Source of the DNA: Bacteroidales bacterium
GTDB taxonomy: Bacteria; Bacteroidota; Bacteroidia; Bacteroidales; UBA1715
Assembly (NCBI GenBank): GCA_017516865.1
Contig: JAFXAU010000003.1
Span: 199,909-263,908, forward strand
Direction of reading: 5' to 3'
DNA: 64,000 bases
The position numbers and the translations under genes are program-made. The notes beneath the pieces are model-generated. The model was not told the origin of the DNA. It did not search any database and was given only the letters and a program-made list of their open reading frames with translations. This document shows, piece after piece, positions 9,340 through 19,215 of this stretch. Each line of letters begins with the position of its first letter. Within the stretch, counting starts at the first letter, position 1.

Positions 9340-9818
9340 TGAAAATCCGCATCGGACAAGGATATGACGTACACCAATTAGCAAGCGGAAGACCGTTTGT
9401 GTTAGGTGGTGTAAAAATAGAGCACCCTGTGGGCATGGTCGCACACTCCGACGGCGATGTTCTGCTCCATAGTATTTGCGACGCGCTTCTCGGAGCGGCA
9501 GGTTTACGCGACATCGGCTATCATTTTCCCGACAACAGCGATGAATTCAAAAACATAGACAGTAGAATTCTTTTAAGAAAAACACGGGAATTACTTGTAT
9601 CAAAAGGTTGGGAAATTGGAAACATAGATGCAACTATCTGCTTGCAACGTCCCAAACTGCTACCCCACATTCCTCAAATGTGTACCAATATTGCCGATGA
9701 CCTGCAAATAAACATAGAAGACGTGTCGGTAAAAGCAACGACAACCGAAAGACTTGGATTTGTCGGTCGTGAAGAAGGAGTTGCCGTATTTGCCGTAGCA
9801 TTAATCCAGAAAAAATAA
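9339..9818 (+). CDS. ispF: 2-C-methyl-D-erythritol 2,4-cyclodiphosphate synthase
   Basis: A 159-residue enzyme of the MEP isoprenoid pathway that cyclises CDP-ME-2-phosphate to MEcPP with release of CMP. The family start IGQGYDVHQL supplies the zinc ligands Asp and His; HSDGDVLLHSICDALLGAAG gives the third ligand, and VSVKATTTERLGFVGREEG is the conserved C-terminal motif. Normal length. The start codon overlaps the porV stop, so expression may be coupled to the secretion system. Confidence 0.96.
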   Translation: MKIRIGQGYDVHQLASGRPFVLGGVKIEHPVGMVAHSDGDVLLHSICDALLGAAGLRDIGYHFPDNSDEFKNIDSRILLRKTRELLVSKGWEIGNIDATICLQRPKLLPHIPQMCTNIADDLQINIEDVSVKATTTERLGFVGREEGVAVFAVALIQKK

Positions 9819-9823
9819 GAAAA

Positions 9824-9844
9824 CTCAATTGTTTGTTAATTGAG
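9824..9844. terminator. Weak convergent terminator hairpin between ispF and uvrA-like gene
   Basis: CTCAATT and AATTGAG form a 7-bp stem around a 7-base loop in the 28-base gap between the convergent ispF and uvrA-like genes. It has only short A/T tracts, so termination strength is uncertain. Confidence 0.4.
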
Positions 9845-9846
9845 CA

Positions 9847-12090
9847 TTATAATAGGTATTGCCGTGTAACGGATTTTGCCGCATTCAGCATTTCGCTTGG
9901 TGTTCCTTCAAATAGGATTCTTCCTCCTTGGTCGCCACCCTTCGGTCCTAATTCTATCACATAATCCGACGATTTTAAGACTTCCAGGTTATGCTCTATC
10001 AAAATTATGGTGTTTCCTACTTCGACCATCGTGTCGAACAACGAAATCAATCGATCTATGTCTTTCAAATGTAAGCCGTCGGTTGGTTCGTCGAGAATGA
10101 AGATTTTTCCTTTTTCTCGCAAAAACGAGGCTAATTTTATCCGTTGTAACTCGCCTCCCGAAAGTGTTGACAATGACTGATTTAGATGAATATATCCCAA
10201 TCCTACTTTCAACAATGGGGTAAGTTTTTCGGCGATGACAGTTCCCGAAAACAGCTCGCACGCCTTTTCGGCCGACAAATCCATAACTTCTGCAATATTC
10301 AAATTATGAACCTTATACGACAACACGCCATTGGAATACCGCAAGCCGCCACACGCCTCGCACACAGTCTCAATGGAATCCATAAACGCCATATCCGAAA
10401 CAATCACGCCCTTCCCTTGACAAACAGGGCAACCGCCTTTGCCGTTGAACGAAAATAGTTCGACTTTTGTCTTGTTTTCCTTCGCAAATAGTTTTCTAAT
10501 ATCATCGGCGACCTCCAAATATGTTGCTGGTGTTGACCGCAGACTGATTCCTATATTTTTCTGGCTGATATACACAACATCCTCTGATTCAGGATATTGT
10601 TTCCGAAAACTTTCCATCAACGACGACTTACCAGAACCTGCCACGCCTGCAATGACCGTTATTACTTCCAAAGGCAGACGAACAGAAATATCTTTCAAAT
10701 TGTGCACCTGTGCATGTTCAAGCAAAAACCAGTCCTTGGGCTGACGGACCTTCGGTTTCATCGCCTTGCTTGCGCGTAGCATTTTTCCCGTAAGCGTGTC
10801 GCTTTTAAGCAATTCGTCATACGTTCCTTCAAAAAGCACCGTTCCACCCGCGCTTCCCGCTCCCGGTCCCATATCAATAATATGGTCGGCAATTTGAATC
10901 ATATCTTTATGGTGTTCAACTAAAATGACCGTATTTCCATGATTTTTTAGTTTTTGCACCGATTTCTGCATCAAAAGAATGTCGTGATTATGCAACCCCA
11001 CACTTGGTTCGTCAAGAATGTACATCACATCGGAAAGCGACGAATTTATGTATTTTGCAATCTTGCACCGCTGTGCCTCGCCACCCGACAATGTGCCAAC
11101 ACCACGGTCAAGCGTCAAATAGCCCAATCCGATTTCTTCCAAAGCAGCAAGACGTTCAATCGTATTGTGTTTTATATCCTCAGCCAAAGGATTTTCAATT
11201 GTTTCCATCCACGTTTTTGCGTCGGAAATAGACATTGCACACACATCGGCAATGTTTTTCCCATTGATTTTGCACGAAAGAATGGTCGGATTCAGACGAG
11301 AGCCGCCACAATCGGGACACTTCCCCATGCGTAACATAGGGTCCAAAACCTTTGCATGCAACAATCCTTCCTCGGAATTGATAATACTTCGGTACATACG
11401 GGGAATCAGCCCCTCATATTTTGCCGTTTTCGGCCAATTTTTAGGTGGATTTTTCAGTTTTATTTGTGGAGAATTAAGAAACAACTCCAATTCTTCGGGA
11501 GAATAATCCTTGATTTTCTTATCCAAGTCGAACAAACCGCTGTGTGCGTAGCGAATCCAACGCCAGCCACCTTTACCAAACGCAATATAATGAATAGTGT
11601 CCTCATCGTTCAACGATTTATTGAAATCGACCAACTTATGAATGTCAAGTTCGCGAATTTCGCCCAAACCACTACAACGTGGACAACTCCCCATAGGATG
11701 ATTGAACGAAAACACATCGGAATAACCTACAAACGGCTGTCCGATACGCGAAAACAACAATCGCAACAATGAATATATATCAGTGTACGTACCCACCGTT
11801 GAGCGGGAATTTGAAGCAGGTTTTCGTTGCTCTATCACAATCGCAATTGGAAGATTTTCAACACGTTCCACATGTGGACGTCCATATTTCGGTAAATATT
11901 GTTGGACGAACGAAGGGAATGTGTCGTTTAATTCTCTACGAGACTTTGCGGCAATAGTATCAAGCACAAGCGACGATTTTCCCGACCCCGAAACACCTGT
12001 CACGACAGTGATTTGCTTTTTCGGAATTTTTACCGAAACGTTCTTTAAATTATTCTCTGTTGCTCCACGGACTTCAATATATTCTTGCAT
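9847..12090 (-). CDS. Short UvrA-like ABC ATPase (excinuclease subunit A paralogue)
   Basis: A 747-residue protein with two ABC ATPase halves: Walker [11 protein letters not shown] near the N-terminus and [10 protein letters not shown] near residue 470, signatures TLSGGEAQR and TLSGGELQR, and Walker [12 protein letters not shown] and [11 protein letters not shown]. It has zinc-finger cysteine pairs ([26 protein letters not shown]). Canonical UvrA is about 940 residues; the shorter length suggests loss of the UvrB-binding region, as in the UvrA class II/III paralogues linked to drug resistance or other DNA lesions. The true uvrA would be elsewhere. A 9-bp dyad lies just upstream. Confidence 0.87.
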   Translation of the reverse strand: MQEYIEVRGATENNLKNVSVKIPKKQITVVTGVSGSGKSSLVLDTIAAKSRRELNDTFPSFVQQYLPKYGRPHVERVENLPIAIVIEQRKPASNSRSTVGTYTDIYSLLRLLFSRIGQPFVGYSDVFSFNHPMGSCPRCSGLGEIRELDIHKLVDFNKSLNDEDTIHYIAFGKGGWRWIRYAHSGLFDLDKKIKDYSPEELELFLNSPQIKLKNPPKNWPKTAKYEGLIPRMYRSIINSEEGLLHAKVLDPMLRMGKCPDCGGSRLNPTILSCKINGKNIADVCAMSISDAKTWMETIENPLAEDIKHNTIERLAALEEIGLGYLTLDRGVGTLSGGEAQRCKIAKYINSSLSDVMYILDEPSVGLHNHDILLMQKSVQKLKNHGNTVILVEHHKDMIQIADHIIDMGPGAGSAGGTVLFEGTYDELLKSDTLTGKMLRASKAMKPKVRQPKDWFLLEHAQVHNLKDISVRLPLEVITVIAGVAGSGKSSLMESFRKQYPESEDVVYISQKNIGISLRSTPATYLEVADDIRKLFAKENKTKVELFSFNGKGGCPVCQGKGVIVSDMAFMDSIETVCEACGGLRYSNGVLSYKVHNLNIAEVMDLSAEKACELFSGTVIAEKLTPLLKVGLGYIHLNQSLSTLSGGELQRIKLASFLREKGKIFILDEPTDGLHLKDIDRLISLFDTMVEVGNTIILIEHNLEVLKSSDYVIELGPKGGDQGGRILFEGTPSEMLNAAKSVTRQYLL

Positions 12091-12097
12091 TTTTTCT

Positions 12098-12122
12098 ATT
12101 TGCTGTAAAATTCACAGCAAAT
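12098..12122 (-). promoter_or_regulatory. Dyad upstream of the uvrA-like gene
   Basis: ATTTGCTGT and ACAGCAAAT form a perfect 9-bp inverted repeat with a 7-base spacer, 8 bases upstream of the uvrA-like start. It could be an operator in the promoter region or a leader hairpin; the lack of a following T-tract on the minus strand argues against a plain terminator of the gene upstream. Confidence 0.4.
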
Positions 12123-12212
12123 CTATAAAATTTCTGTTCACATCAGAAAATGAAGCATCGGGAAGAATCATTTTTCAACGTACGTGCTTCAATCTCATAT
12201 GAGCAAAAAAAT

Positions 12213-13997
12213 TCAGTTTTGACTATAATTCTTGAAGTAATTGCTTCGGATTATCAAGTTTGACAACTTGAATGCTTCTTCCTCCGATATTTTACGATTT
12301 TGTAGTGCTGCACTATCCAACAAATTTACCCCAAATCCTTTCCAATAATAATCATTGATACCCAGACAATGCAAAATTGTAGGATAAATATCCATTTGAA
12401 AACAAAGCGTATCTATTTCCGTATGTTTTGTAATTGTTGGAGACGAAATAATTAATGGACAAAATGTTTCGTCTTTAGGAATTGGAAGCCCATATTTCTC
12501 GATTGCTGGCTGCATTTCTGCAAGAAGATTGCTTCGGAAAATTGTATGGTCGCCTGTTATAACCACAGTAGTATTATGTAATAAAGAATCTTTCGCTAAT
12601 TCATTCAAAAACACACCAACACAACTATCTGCGTAGTGCATACAATTTAAATAATCTTGCACTATTTGAGGTGTCCCATCACGAAATGACAAATGAGATT
12701 TTCGAGGAGAAGAAAATGGAGAATGAGTAGAAACCGTTATTATCATCGTTCCAAATGGTTGATTCAATGATTTACAATGTTGAACGGCAAATTGCATTGT
12801 TTCATCATCTTCAATCCAATTCCACTTATCTGTTGGATTGGATAATTCTTCCAAATTCTTGTAGCCATAAGAATATGTCGTAACTTTTTGATTCCAAATA
12901 CCACTAACAGGATTTACAATTGCTGAAGTCTCATATTTATGAGCATAATTTGGAAATACATTTTCACCATACAACATACACGCTGCACCTGATTCAAGAG
13001 GCAACAATCCTGTATTAATAATCATCTGTCCATCTCCAGAATTACCACGCCGAACTTGCGACCGAATTTTGTCGGCATAAAGCGAATTGTCTTGTTTCCG
13101 TAAAGCATTCATATTTGGCGTTACTTCTAAGTTGTTATTATCTTTCATAGAATACGTCCAACTTTCAAAACTCTCTCCTAATATGATAATTAAATTTTGT
13201 GTAACAGTATTATTGTCTAATGCACTTCTATTCACAAATTCTTCTATTTTGTTTTTGTCATCTTCCGATAATGCGAGTTCTTTTGGACCATAAAAAAAAT
13301 CACAGATTTGTTTATATAAAAAAGCAGGGAAAAAATGTAACGGAGTTTGTGATTCAAACCATTGGCGAAAAACAAAATTATTGAAGAAATAATTTCCTGA
13401 AGCTATTTGACGAGCGCTTTTAAATGCTGAATATGTCCAACCATTTTGATTTGTAGGCAATGTTGTCTTAAACGTCGAATACCCAGCAAAATGGTCTCCC
13501 ACAAAAAGCAACAAAGAAGTTATCGATGCTACAGCAAAACCTTTCCAATTTCTATTACTATCAACTTTAGTAAAAACAAGAAAAACATACAATATCACAC
13601 TCACAACAACAAACGCTATTGTTTTCCAATTAAGATAGGCGACTATAGAACTCCAAAAACCATTCAAATTGTCAACAATCATAATTGTTTCTGTATCAAG
13701 GAATAAATCATTCGCCCGATAATAAATGAAATTTGCTGCAAACCATAAATCAATAATAATTGAAGCAACAATAATCCACCACCTTCGTTTAAAGACAAAT
13801 ACAAAACTTGCTATAGAAACGGCTGGCAACAATTTTGCAACATAAAATGAAAAGAAATCGTGAGGTGCATTCCACAAACTACTCACTGCCACATAGTTAA
13901 AACAAAAATAATGGAACAAAACGCATTTCACAAAAATGGACAATCCGAAAACAGAAAACAATGTCCATCGATTGATTTCAAAAAAATGTTTTTTCAT
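12213..13997 (-). CDS. LTA synthase-like sulfatase-superfamily membrane protein (copy 1)
   Basis: A 594-residue protein with about five N-terminal membrane helices (to about residue 170) and a C-terminal extracytoplasmic alkaline-phosphatase-fold domain. Visible active-site features are LIIILGESFESW (metal-binding glutamate), GNSGDGQMIINTGLLPL (candidate catalytic Thr) and VVITGDHTIF (metal Asp/His). Relatives transfer phosphoglycerol or phosphoethanolamine from phospholipid to a glycan. A second copy at 42.1-43.9 kb shares KCVLFHYFCF, YVAVSSLW and YYWKGFGVN. It stands alone here, so its acceptor is unknown; teichoic acid is not expected in a Gram-negative. Confidence 0.8.
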   Translation of the reverse strand: MKKHFFEINRWTLFSVFGLSIFVKCVLFHYFCFNYVAVSSLWNAPHDFFSFYVAKLLPAVSIASFVFVFKRRWWIIVASIIIDLWFAANFIYYRANDLFLDTETIMIVDNLNGFWSSIVAYLNWKTIAFVVVSVILYVFLVFTKVDSNRNWKGFAVASITSLLLFVGDHFAGYSTFKTTLPTNQNGWTYSAFKSARQIASGNYFFNNFVFRQWFESQTPLHFFPAFLYKQICDFFYGPKELALSEDDKNKIEEFVNRSALDNNTVTQNLIIILGESFESWTYSMKDNNNLEVTPNMNALRKQDNSLYADKIRSQVRRGNSGDGQMIINTGLLPLESGAACMLYGENVFPNYAHKYETSAIVNPVSGIWNQKVTTYSYGYKNLEELSNPTDKWNWIEDDETMQFAVQHCKSLNQPFGTMIITVSTHSPFSSPRKSHLSFRDGTPQIVQDYLNCMHYADSCVGVFLNELAKDSLLHNTTVVITGDHTIFRSNLLAEMQPAIEKYGLPIPKDETFCPLIISSPTITKHTEIDTLCFQMDIYPTILHCLGINDYYWKGFGVNLLDSAALQNRKISEEEAFKLSNLIIRSNYFKNYSQN

Positions 13998-14358
13998 TGA
14001 CTGATAATTTTTCGCCTAACTATCAGTCGTTTGCGGATAAAAGAAAAGTGTGAACTTTTCTACTCGCATTCACGAGAGCGTAGGAATGAACTCGCCATAC
14101 ACGCAGATAAGCCCACACTAAAAGTGTGAACATTAACAAATGTGTATGTAGAGCATCACGCCCTTGTGAATAACATTATCCGATTTTCAAAACCAGTTTC
14201 CTACGCTTTTTTTGAATGCGAATAATAGTTAATGCCATATTTTTCGCAAAAATACGCTTTTTGTTTTAATTTGAAAAAATCAAGGCTTTTGAAAGAATTA
14301 TTTATAGGTCACCAATGAACTCTCGGGTCACTTTTTCTTTCTATAAAAAAGTAGGAAA
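13998..14358. other. Intergenic region with an inverted repeat
   Basis: This 361-base gap contains no convincing gene. It holds the spaced inverted repeat described separately (14066-14220) and two copies of AAAAGTGTGAAC (near 14045 and 14121). Close to 14309-14330 the word GGTCAC occurs twice. Confidence 0.5.
14066..14220. repeat. Imperfect 22-bp inverted repeats enclosing about 110 bp (MITE-like or structured RNA)
   Basis: The left arm (14066-14087, beginning CGCATTC and ending GCGTAGGAA) and the right arm (14198-14220, beginning TTCCTACGC and ending GAATGCG) are reverse complements apart from a central A/T-rich stretch of about six bases. The outer flanks also partly match (CTAnTCGCATTC). 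The size and terminal repeats resemble a small non-autonomous mobile element, but no target duplication was identified. Confidence 0.45.
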
Positions 14359-15279
14359 TCAATACATCAACCACCACCATTTGCCCTTTTGTGCCACTTG
14401 CAATGCGGGCATAGGAATATGATAGAAATTTACATACTTACAAATATAATATCCGACATGTTTCTGTTTAAACAGTTTTGTCAGATTCAAATCAATGCCG
14501 AAATACAGTTCCAAGCCCTCCTTTTTATTTGCATCAAGTGTTTTTAAGTTGTTGCCACTCAATGCAATAGCAAAATCAAAAAAGTATGGAAATTTATATT
14601 TCGGTTTATCTTTACAAAATAAATTAGCCCAGTCAACCGTCATCCAAAAGTATTGACGGTCATAATCGTCAATAAAGAAATATCCGTCGGCTGAACCAGT
14701 TTTTTGCTTATACTTAAAGTATTCTGTATCATAACGATAATCAAAATCAAAACTCCATTTGAAATTGAAACTTTGAAAAAACGGAACTTTTGCCTGCAAC
14801 ACGGGATAAAATGCTCCCAATACGTTCGCCATTTCGTCGTACGCACTAAAACCCCAATATGGAGCAAAACCGTCTTTTATTTCTATAATTGTGGCGTTCA
14901 GCACGGAAAGTCCCGCTCCACCGAATAACGCCCAATTTTCGGGAACATGCGTCAGTCGCAGAATGTCGGAAAAGGCCGTAGAAGCAAGATACGACGCAGT
15001 AAAATGACCGAGTTTGTCAAGATTTCTAGCATATTTCAAATCCTTTCCGTCATCGAAATGAAACCCTGTGCTTTTCTCGCTCCACCACGCATGGTGCATA
15101 TACACATACACGCCAGCAAGAGCCACGGGCGTGACCGCGCCAACCGTCACCAACCCAGCGACATTCACTTTATTAGCAGAATCGGAATAATGGGAAATCG
15201 TATCGTCCTCCTGTGAAAAAATCAGCGAGGAAAACAGACAAAAACAGACAGCCAATATTGCAATTCTATTTTTTGCCAT
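14359..15279 (-). CDS. DUF2279 family exported protein
   Basis: A 306-residue protein from the ATG at 15279; the longer frame to 15339 was rejected because MAKNRIAILAVCFCLFSSLIF is a clean signal peptide start. After cleavage it has a second hydrophobic segment (VAGLVTVGAVTPVALAGVYV), then FHFDDGKDLKYARNLDKLGHFTAS, with the conserved DKxGHF motif of DUF2279 (YfiM-like) proteins, and EIKDGFAPYWGFSAYDEMANVLGA. Function is unknown; the family is predicted to be envelope-located. The start overlaps the DUF3109 gene by 14 bases. Confidence 0.75.
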   Translation of the reverse strand: MAKNRIAILAVCFCLFSSLIFSQEDDTISHYSDSANKVNVAGLVTVGAVTPVALAGVYVYMHHAWWSEKSTGFHFDDGKDLKYARNLDKLGHFTASYLASTAFSDILRLTHVPENWALFGGAGLSVLNATIIEIKDGFAPYWGFSAYDEMANVLGAFYPVLQAKVPFFQSFNFKWSFDFDYRYDTEYFKYKQKTGSADGYFFIDDYDRQYFWMTVDWANLFCKDKPKYKFPYFFDFAIALSGNNLKTLDANKKEGLELYFGIDLNLTKLFKQKHVGYYICKYVNFYHIPMPALQVAQKGKWWWLMY

Positions 15280-15850
15280 TCTTTTGTTCTTCCCATTGTT
15301 TGGCGATTTCGCACAATTCGGAATACCAAGCCTCGCCATATTTGCGAATCAGAGGTTCCTTAAGGAATTGATACACTTTTATTTTTTCATTCTTCCCTTT
15401 GCAAAATGCGTCGGCACATACACTCCACGAATGAAAATTCAACGCCTCAAAATCGCGATATTGATGACAACGTATTGGGTACAAATGACATGAAATAGGC
15501 TTTTGAACAGCAATTTTCCCGTCACGGAACGCATGTTCTATCGCACAAAATAACATTCCGTCGCGATGCTCTGTAAATGCACATTCACCGCCGTCAACCA
15601 ACATTGTGACCTTTTCGCCCTCTTCATCAAGATAAAACACGCCTTTTTCTTTCAATACCGATTGATTTTTCGACGATACGTACGGAAGAATGTCATCAAG
15701 ATTTTCTTGATAATCCTTTATTTCAGAATCAGTTATAGGTGCGCCAGCGTCACCTTCCACACAACAAATCCCCTTACATTTCGACAAGTCGCAGCAAAAT
15801 TCTTTTTCAAGAACATCAAGACTAACTATCTGGTCACCAATTTGTATCAT
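15266..15850 (-). CDS. DUF3109 family protein with cysteine clusters
   Basis: A 194-residue cytoplasmic protein with N-terminal CCDLSKCKGICCVEGDAGAP, a cysteine cluster like that of zinc/iron-chelating YkgJ-type domains, and later CAFTE, CAIEHA, SCHLYPIRC and VCADAFCKG. This pattern is DUF3109, widespread in Bacteroidota; its role is unknown and metal binding is inferred from the cysteines. It lies 3 bases after the mannose-6-phosphate isomerase gene and overlaps the DUF2279 gene, consistent with one operon. Confidence 0.82.
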   Translation of the reverse strand: MIQIGDQIVSLDVLEKEFCCDLSKCKGICCVEGDAGAPITDSEIKDYQENLDDILPYVSSKNQSVLKEKGVFYLDEEGEKVTMLVDGGECAFTEHRDGMLFCAIEHAFRDGKIAVQKPISCHLYPIRCHQYRDFEALNFHSWSVCADAFCKGKNEKIKVYQFLKEPLIRKYGEAWYSELCEIAKQWEEQKNGKK

Positions 15851-15853
15851 ATA

Positions 15854-16831
15854 TTATGGTATATAAACCTCCAACAGACTTGCTTCGCCACGTGGAGTAA
15901 GTTTCACAGAATGCAATGCAGCAGGAATCAGCACCGTTTCGCCTTTGGTGACAAGTTCCTCGTAGGAACCGCCAAAATCAATAGATGCAGAGCCTTCCAT
16001 ACACATATAAATCACAAACGAATCAAGCGAATAAAAATCTTTCTCGACCGGCTGATTGAAACGGAGCAAATTCGTCTGGAAATATTGACACGAAACCAAT
16101 TCATTCGTAGCATTTTGTTGTGCCGTGTAATGCGTTTTGTAGTCATCCTGCGCCGTGTAGTCAATCACGTCCATTGCCAATCCTAAATGAAGTTCACGAG
16201 GATTTCCATCTGCTCCGACTCTGTCCCAGTCGTAAATTCTATATGTGATGTCGGAAGTTTGCTGTATTTCCGCAATTAAAAGACCTTTTCCTATTGCATG
16301 CACACGGCCGGCAGGCAAGAAAAACACGTCGCCCTTTTTCACAACTTCTGAATGAAGCAACTGCGGAACAGTCTTATTTTCAATAGCTTCCGAGAACTCC
16401 TTTTTTGAAGAATCGTGTTCAAAACCAACAATGAGATTACCATCAGGAGCGGCATCCATCACGTACCACATTTCTGTTTTGCCATAGGCTTTATGACGTT
16501 CCTTCGCCACTTCGTCGTTCGGGTGAACCTGAACAGAAAGAGCATCGTTTGAATCAAGGAATTTAATCAACAATGGAAATTCTATGCCGAACTTTTCGTA
16601 CACCTTTTGTCCGACGATTTCGTCCATGTAAACTTCTATAACTTCCTGTAAGTCATTACCTTTCAAGAAACCATTCGATACAACCGAAACATTGTCCTGC
16701 ACCGCCGAAATTTCCCAACTTTCGCCACACGACGAAGAATTACCGTCTTTTCTTCCCAAAATTTCGGAGAAACGATTTCCCCCCCAAATTTTATCTTTAT
16801 ATATATGTTTGAATTTTAACGGATAAAGCAT
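15854..16831 (-). CDS. manA: Class I mannose-6-phosphate isomerase
   Basis: A 325-residue protein from the ATG at 16831 (MLYPLKFKHIYKDKIWGG, the usual family start); an ATG at 16858 would add nine residues. Type I phosphomannose isomerases are zinc cupins interconverting fructose-6-P and mannose-6-P. Metal-ligand motifs are visible: LSVQVHPNDEVA (Gln/His), GKTEMWYVM (Glu) and FFLPAGRVHAIGKG (His). The product feeds GDP-mannose synthesis and so the gmd-fcl pair at 55.8-57.9 kb. It lies 38 bases downstream of ribBA. Confidence 0.88.
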   Translation of the reverse strand: MLYPLKFKHIYKDKIWGGNRFSEILGRKDGNSSSCGESWEISAVQDNVSVVSNGFLKGNDLQEVIEVYMDEIVGQKVYEKFGIEFPLLIKFLDSNDALSVQVHPNDEVAKERHKAYGKTEMWYVMDAAPDGNLIVGFEHDSSKKEFSEAIENKTVPQLLHSEVVKKGDVFFLPAGRVHAIGKGLLIAEIQQTSDITYRIYDWDRVGADGNPRELHLGLAMDVIDYTAQDDYKTHYTAQQNATNELVSCQYFQTNLLRFNQPVEKDFYSLDSFVIYMCMEGSASIDFGGSYEELVTKGETVLIPAALHSVKLTPRGEASLLEVYIP

Positions 16832-16869
16832 AAGCCTGAATTTGTTTTTATTCATCAATGATTCCTAAA

Positions 16870-18111
16870 CTATTGTTTCCTTCCACACAAATGCAGCACG
16901 TGTCCCATTTTCTCCTTTTTCGTCTGCATATAGTATTCATTGAACTGATTTACAGGAATTTCGATAGGAACATTCTCTACTATTTTCAAGCCATAACCTT
17001 CGAGTCCCACACGTTTTTTTGGATTGTTCGTCATCAAACGGATTTTTGAAACACCAAGTTCGTGCAAAATCGTTGCCCCAACGCCATAGTCGCGTTCGTC
17101 GGCGGCAAAACCAAGACGAAGATTTGCATCAACCGTGTCAAGTCCTTCTTCCTGCAACTTATAGGCGGCAATTTTGTTCATCAAGCCGATTCCACGGCCT
17201 TCCTGACTCAAATATACAACCACGCCCTTGCCTTCTTTGTCGATGGTTTCCATTGCTTTATGCAATTGTTCTCCGCATTCGCAACGCATGGAGCCGAAAA
17301 TATCGCCCGTGGCGCACGATGAGTGCATACGCACCAAAATCGGTTCGTCTTTTTCCCACGTGCCTTTTATAAGTGCCACATGTTCCAATCCGTTGGATTT
17401 CTGGCGGAACGGAATCAAACGGAAACGTCCGTATTTTGTAGGCAAATCAACTTCAACGCCTTTTTCCACAATTGATTCCTGTTTCAATCGGTAGGCAATC
17501 AAGTCTTTTATCGAAATAATCTTCAAATCAAACTGTTTGGCAATTTCCATCAACTGCGGCAGACGGGCCATTGTGCCGTCCTCGTTGATGATTTCGATCA
17601 GAGCCGCGGCCGGATACAATCCTGCAAGACGGGCCAAATCAACAGCTGCCTCGGTATGTCCGGCACGGCGAAGCACGCCACGGTTACGCGCACGGAGCGG
17701 ATGAATATGTCCAGGCCGAGCCAAATCCGACGGTTTTGTTTCGGGATTTGCCAAAGCGCGGATTGTCATTGCACGGTCATACATGGAAACACCTGTGGTA
17801 CAGCCACTTCCAATCAAATCAACCGTGATGGTGAACGGCGTTTCGTGCAACGAGGTGTTATTTGCCACCTGCATCTGCAATTCCAGTTCCGCACAACGGT
17901 CTTCGCTAATCGGCGCACAGAGTTCCCCACGGCCGTTACGAATCATAAAATTTATTTTTTCGGGAGTGACTTTTTCCGCCGCAATTATGAAATCGCCTTC
18001 ATTCTCACGGTCTTCGTCGTCAACCACAATCACAAAATTTCCTTTCTGGAATTCCCGCAACGCATCTTCTATCGTATCAAGTCTATACTGATTTTCGTCT
18101 TGTTCTTTCAT
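16870..18111 (-). CDS. ribBA: Bifunctional 3,4-dihydroxy-2-butanone-4-phosphate synthase / GTP cyclohydrolase II
   Basis: A 413-residue fusion catalysing both entry steps of riboflavin synthesis. The N-terminal RibB domain (about 1-210) has [16 protein letters not shown] and [22 protein letters not shown]. The C-terminal RibA domain (about 215-413) has the zinc cysteines in [20 protein letters not shown], the RGIGLMNKI motif and MTNNPKKR. Full length for the fusion. A -7 box lies close upstream at 18132-18139; no FMN riboswitch was recognised in the 287-base upstream region. Confidence 0.96.
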   Translation of the reverse strand: MKEQDENQYRLDTIEDALREFQKGNFVIVVDDEDRENEGDFIIAAEKVTPEKINFMIRNGRGELCAPISEDRCAELELQMQVANNTSLHETPFTITVDLIGSGCTTGVSMYDRAMTIRALANPETKPSDLARPGHIHPLRARNRGVLRRAGHTEAAVDLARLAGLYPAAALIEIINEDGTMARLPQLMEIAKQFDLKIISIKDLIAYRLKQESIVEKGVEVDLPTKYGRFRLIPFRQKSNGLEHVALIKGTWEKDEPILVRMHSSCATGDIFGSMRCECGEQLHKAMETIDKEGKGVVVYLSQEGRGIGLMNKIAAYKLQEEGLDTVDANLRLGFAADERDYGVGATILHELGVSKIRLMTNNPKKRVGLEGYGLKIVENVPIEIPVNQFNEYYMQTKKEKMGHVLHLCGRKQ

Positions 18112-18131
18112 TGTACTTTAAATATCTATGG

Positions 18132-18139
18132 CAAAGGTA
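18132..18139 (-). promoter_or_regulatory. Bacteroidota -7 box ahead of ribBA
   Basis: On the minus strand TACCTTTG followed by C matches TAnnTTTG and ends about 20 bases before the ribBA ATG. No clear -33 TTTG is seen at the expected distance. Confidence 0.45.
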
Positions 18140-18368
18140 CGATTTGAGAGCAATAAGAACTAAAAAAAAGGAAAAAAGTTTTATATTCTTATTGGATTCT
18201 GCTTAGAAAACCAATTTTGTTTTCTTCAAAATGCTACAATCCGCCACCCCTCGGACAAATTTCACCCCACATTTTCAACTTCCACAAACACAAAACACTT
18301 TTTACAGAAAGTACACAAGGTACAACCACAAATAAAACCCGACATACTATATTCTTCACGGCATAGAA

Positions 18369-18376
18369 TATCTTTG
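18369..18376 (+). promoter_or_regulatory. Bacteroidota -7 box ahead of the SDR gene
   Basis: TATCTTTG followed by C matches the -7 consensus and lies 22 bases before the SDR start codon at 18399. A -33 element is not obvious. Confidence 0.45.
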
Positions 18377-18398
18377 CCATATCAAAAAATTTAATACT

Positions 18399-19205
18399 AT
18401 GAGTACATTTAAAGACAAAAACGTATTAATCACTGGCGGTGCGTCGGGCATAGGAAAAATAATGGGACGAATCGCATTGGAAAAAGGCTGTAAAAACCTC
18501 ATCATTTGGGACATAAACGAAGCTAATATTTCTGCAACAATCTCGGAACTATCAAATTACAAAAACATTAAAGGATACAAAGTTGACGTTTCGGACGAAA
18601 ACGAGGTCAATACCATACAAAAACAAGTTAAAGCCGATGTGGGCGTTGTCGACATTCTTATAAACAATGCTGGAATCGTGGTTGGAAAACTATTTTCGGA
18701 CCATTCGACCAACGACATTAAAAAGACAATGAACATCAATGCCATTGCACCGATGATTGTTACCTTGCCATTCTTACAAGACATGTTAGCACAAAAAAGC
18801 GGACATATATGTAATGTATCATCGTCGGCTGGTTTGATTACCACACCAAGAATGGCTGTCTACAATTCATCGAAATGGGCTGTATACGGCTGGAGCGACT
18901 CTCTCAGAATCGAAATGCAGGAAAATAAGACAGGCGTCCACGTCACGACAATTTGTCCTTACTACATCAACACAGGCATGTTCGACGGCGTAAACTGTTC
19001 CGTCATTCCTATTTTGAAACCCGAACGCGTTGCGAAAAAAATCATTAGAGCAATCGAAAAGAACAAAATAACCAAAGCCATGCCATGGACCGTACATTTC
19101 GTACGTCTTTGTCAGGCTCTTCTTACGACAAGAGCTTTTGATTTTATCGTAGGAAAATGTCTCGGCATTTACAAAGCAATGGATAATTTTATTGGACGTA
19201 AATAA
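18399..19205 (+). CDS. Short-chain dehydrogenase/reductase (SDR) family oxidoreductase
   Basis: A 268-residue classical SDR. The cofactor motif VLITGGASGIGKIMG (TGxxxGIG) is at about residues 8-22, NNAG at about 89-92 and catalytic SSSAG with YNSSK (Tyr/Lys) near residues 142-160. The C-terminal part resembles retinol-dehydrogenase-like or RDH10-like SDRs acting on lipid alcohols. It lies 10 bases before an aldehyde dehydrogenase gene, so the two may oxidise or reduce a fatty alcohol, aldehyde and acid series; that pairing is inference. Confidence 0.85.
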   Translation: MSTFKDKNVLITGGASGIGKIMGRIALEKGCKNLIIWDINEANISATISELSNYKNIKGYKVDVSDENEVNTIQKQVKADVGVVDILINNAGIVVGKLFSDHSTNDIKKTMNINAIAPMIVTLPFLQDMLAQKSGHICNVSSSAGLITTPRMAVYNSSKWAVYGWSDSLRIEMQENKTGVHVTTICPYYINTGMFDGVNCSVIPILKPERVAKKIIRAIEKNKITKAMPWTVHFVRLCQALLTTRAFDFIVGKCLGIYKAMDNFIGRK

Positions 19206-19215
19206 TTCTCTATCA

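Noticed and set aside
18112-18398. FMN riboswitch before ribBA
   Set aside because: None of the conserved FMN aptamer words were found in the 287-base upstream region; only promoter boxes are visible.
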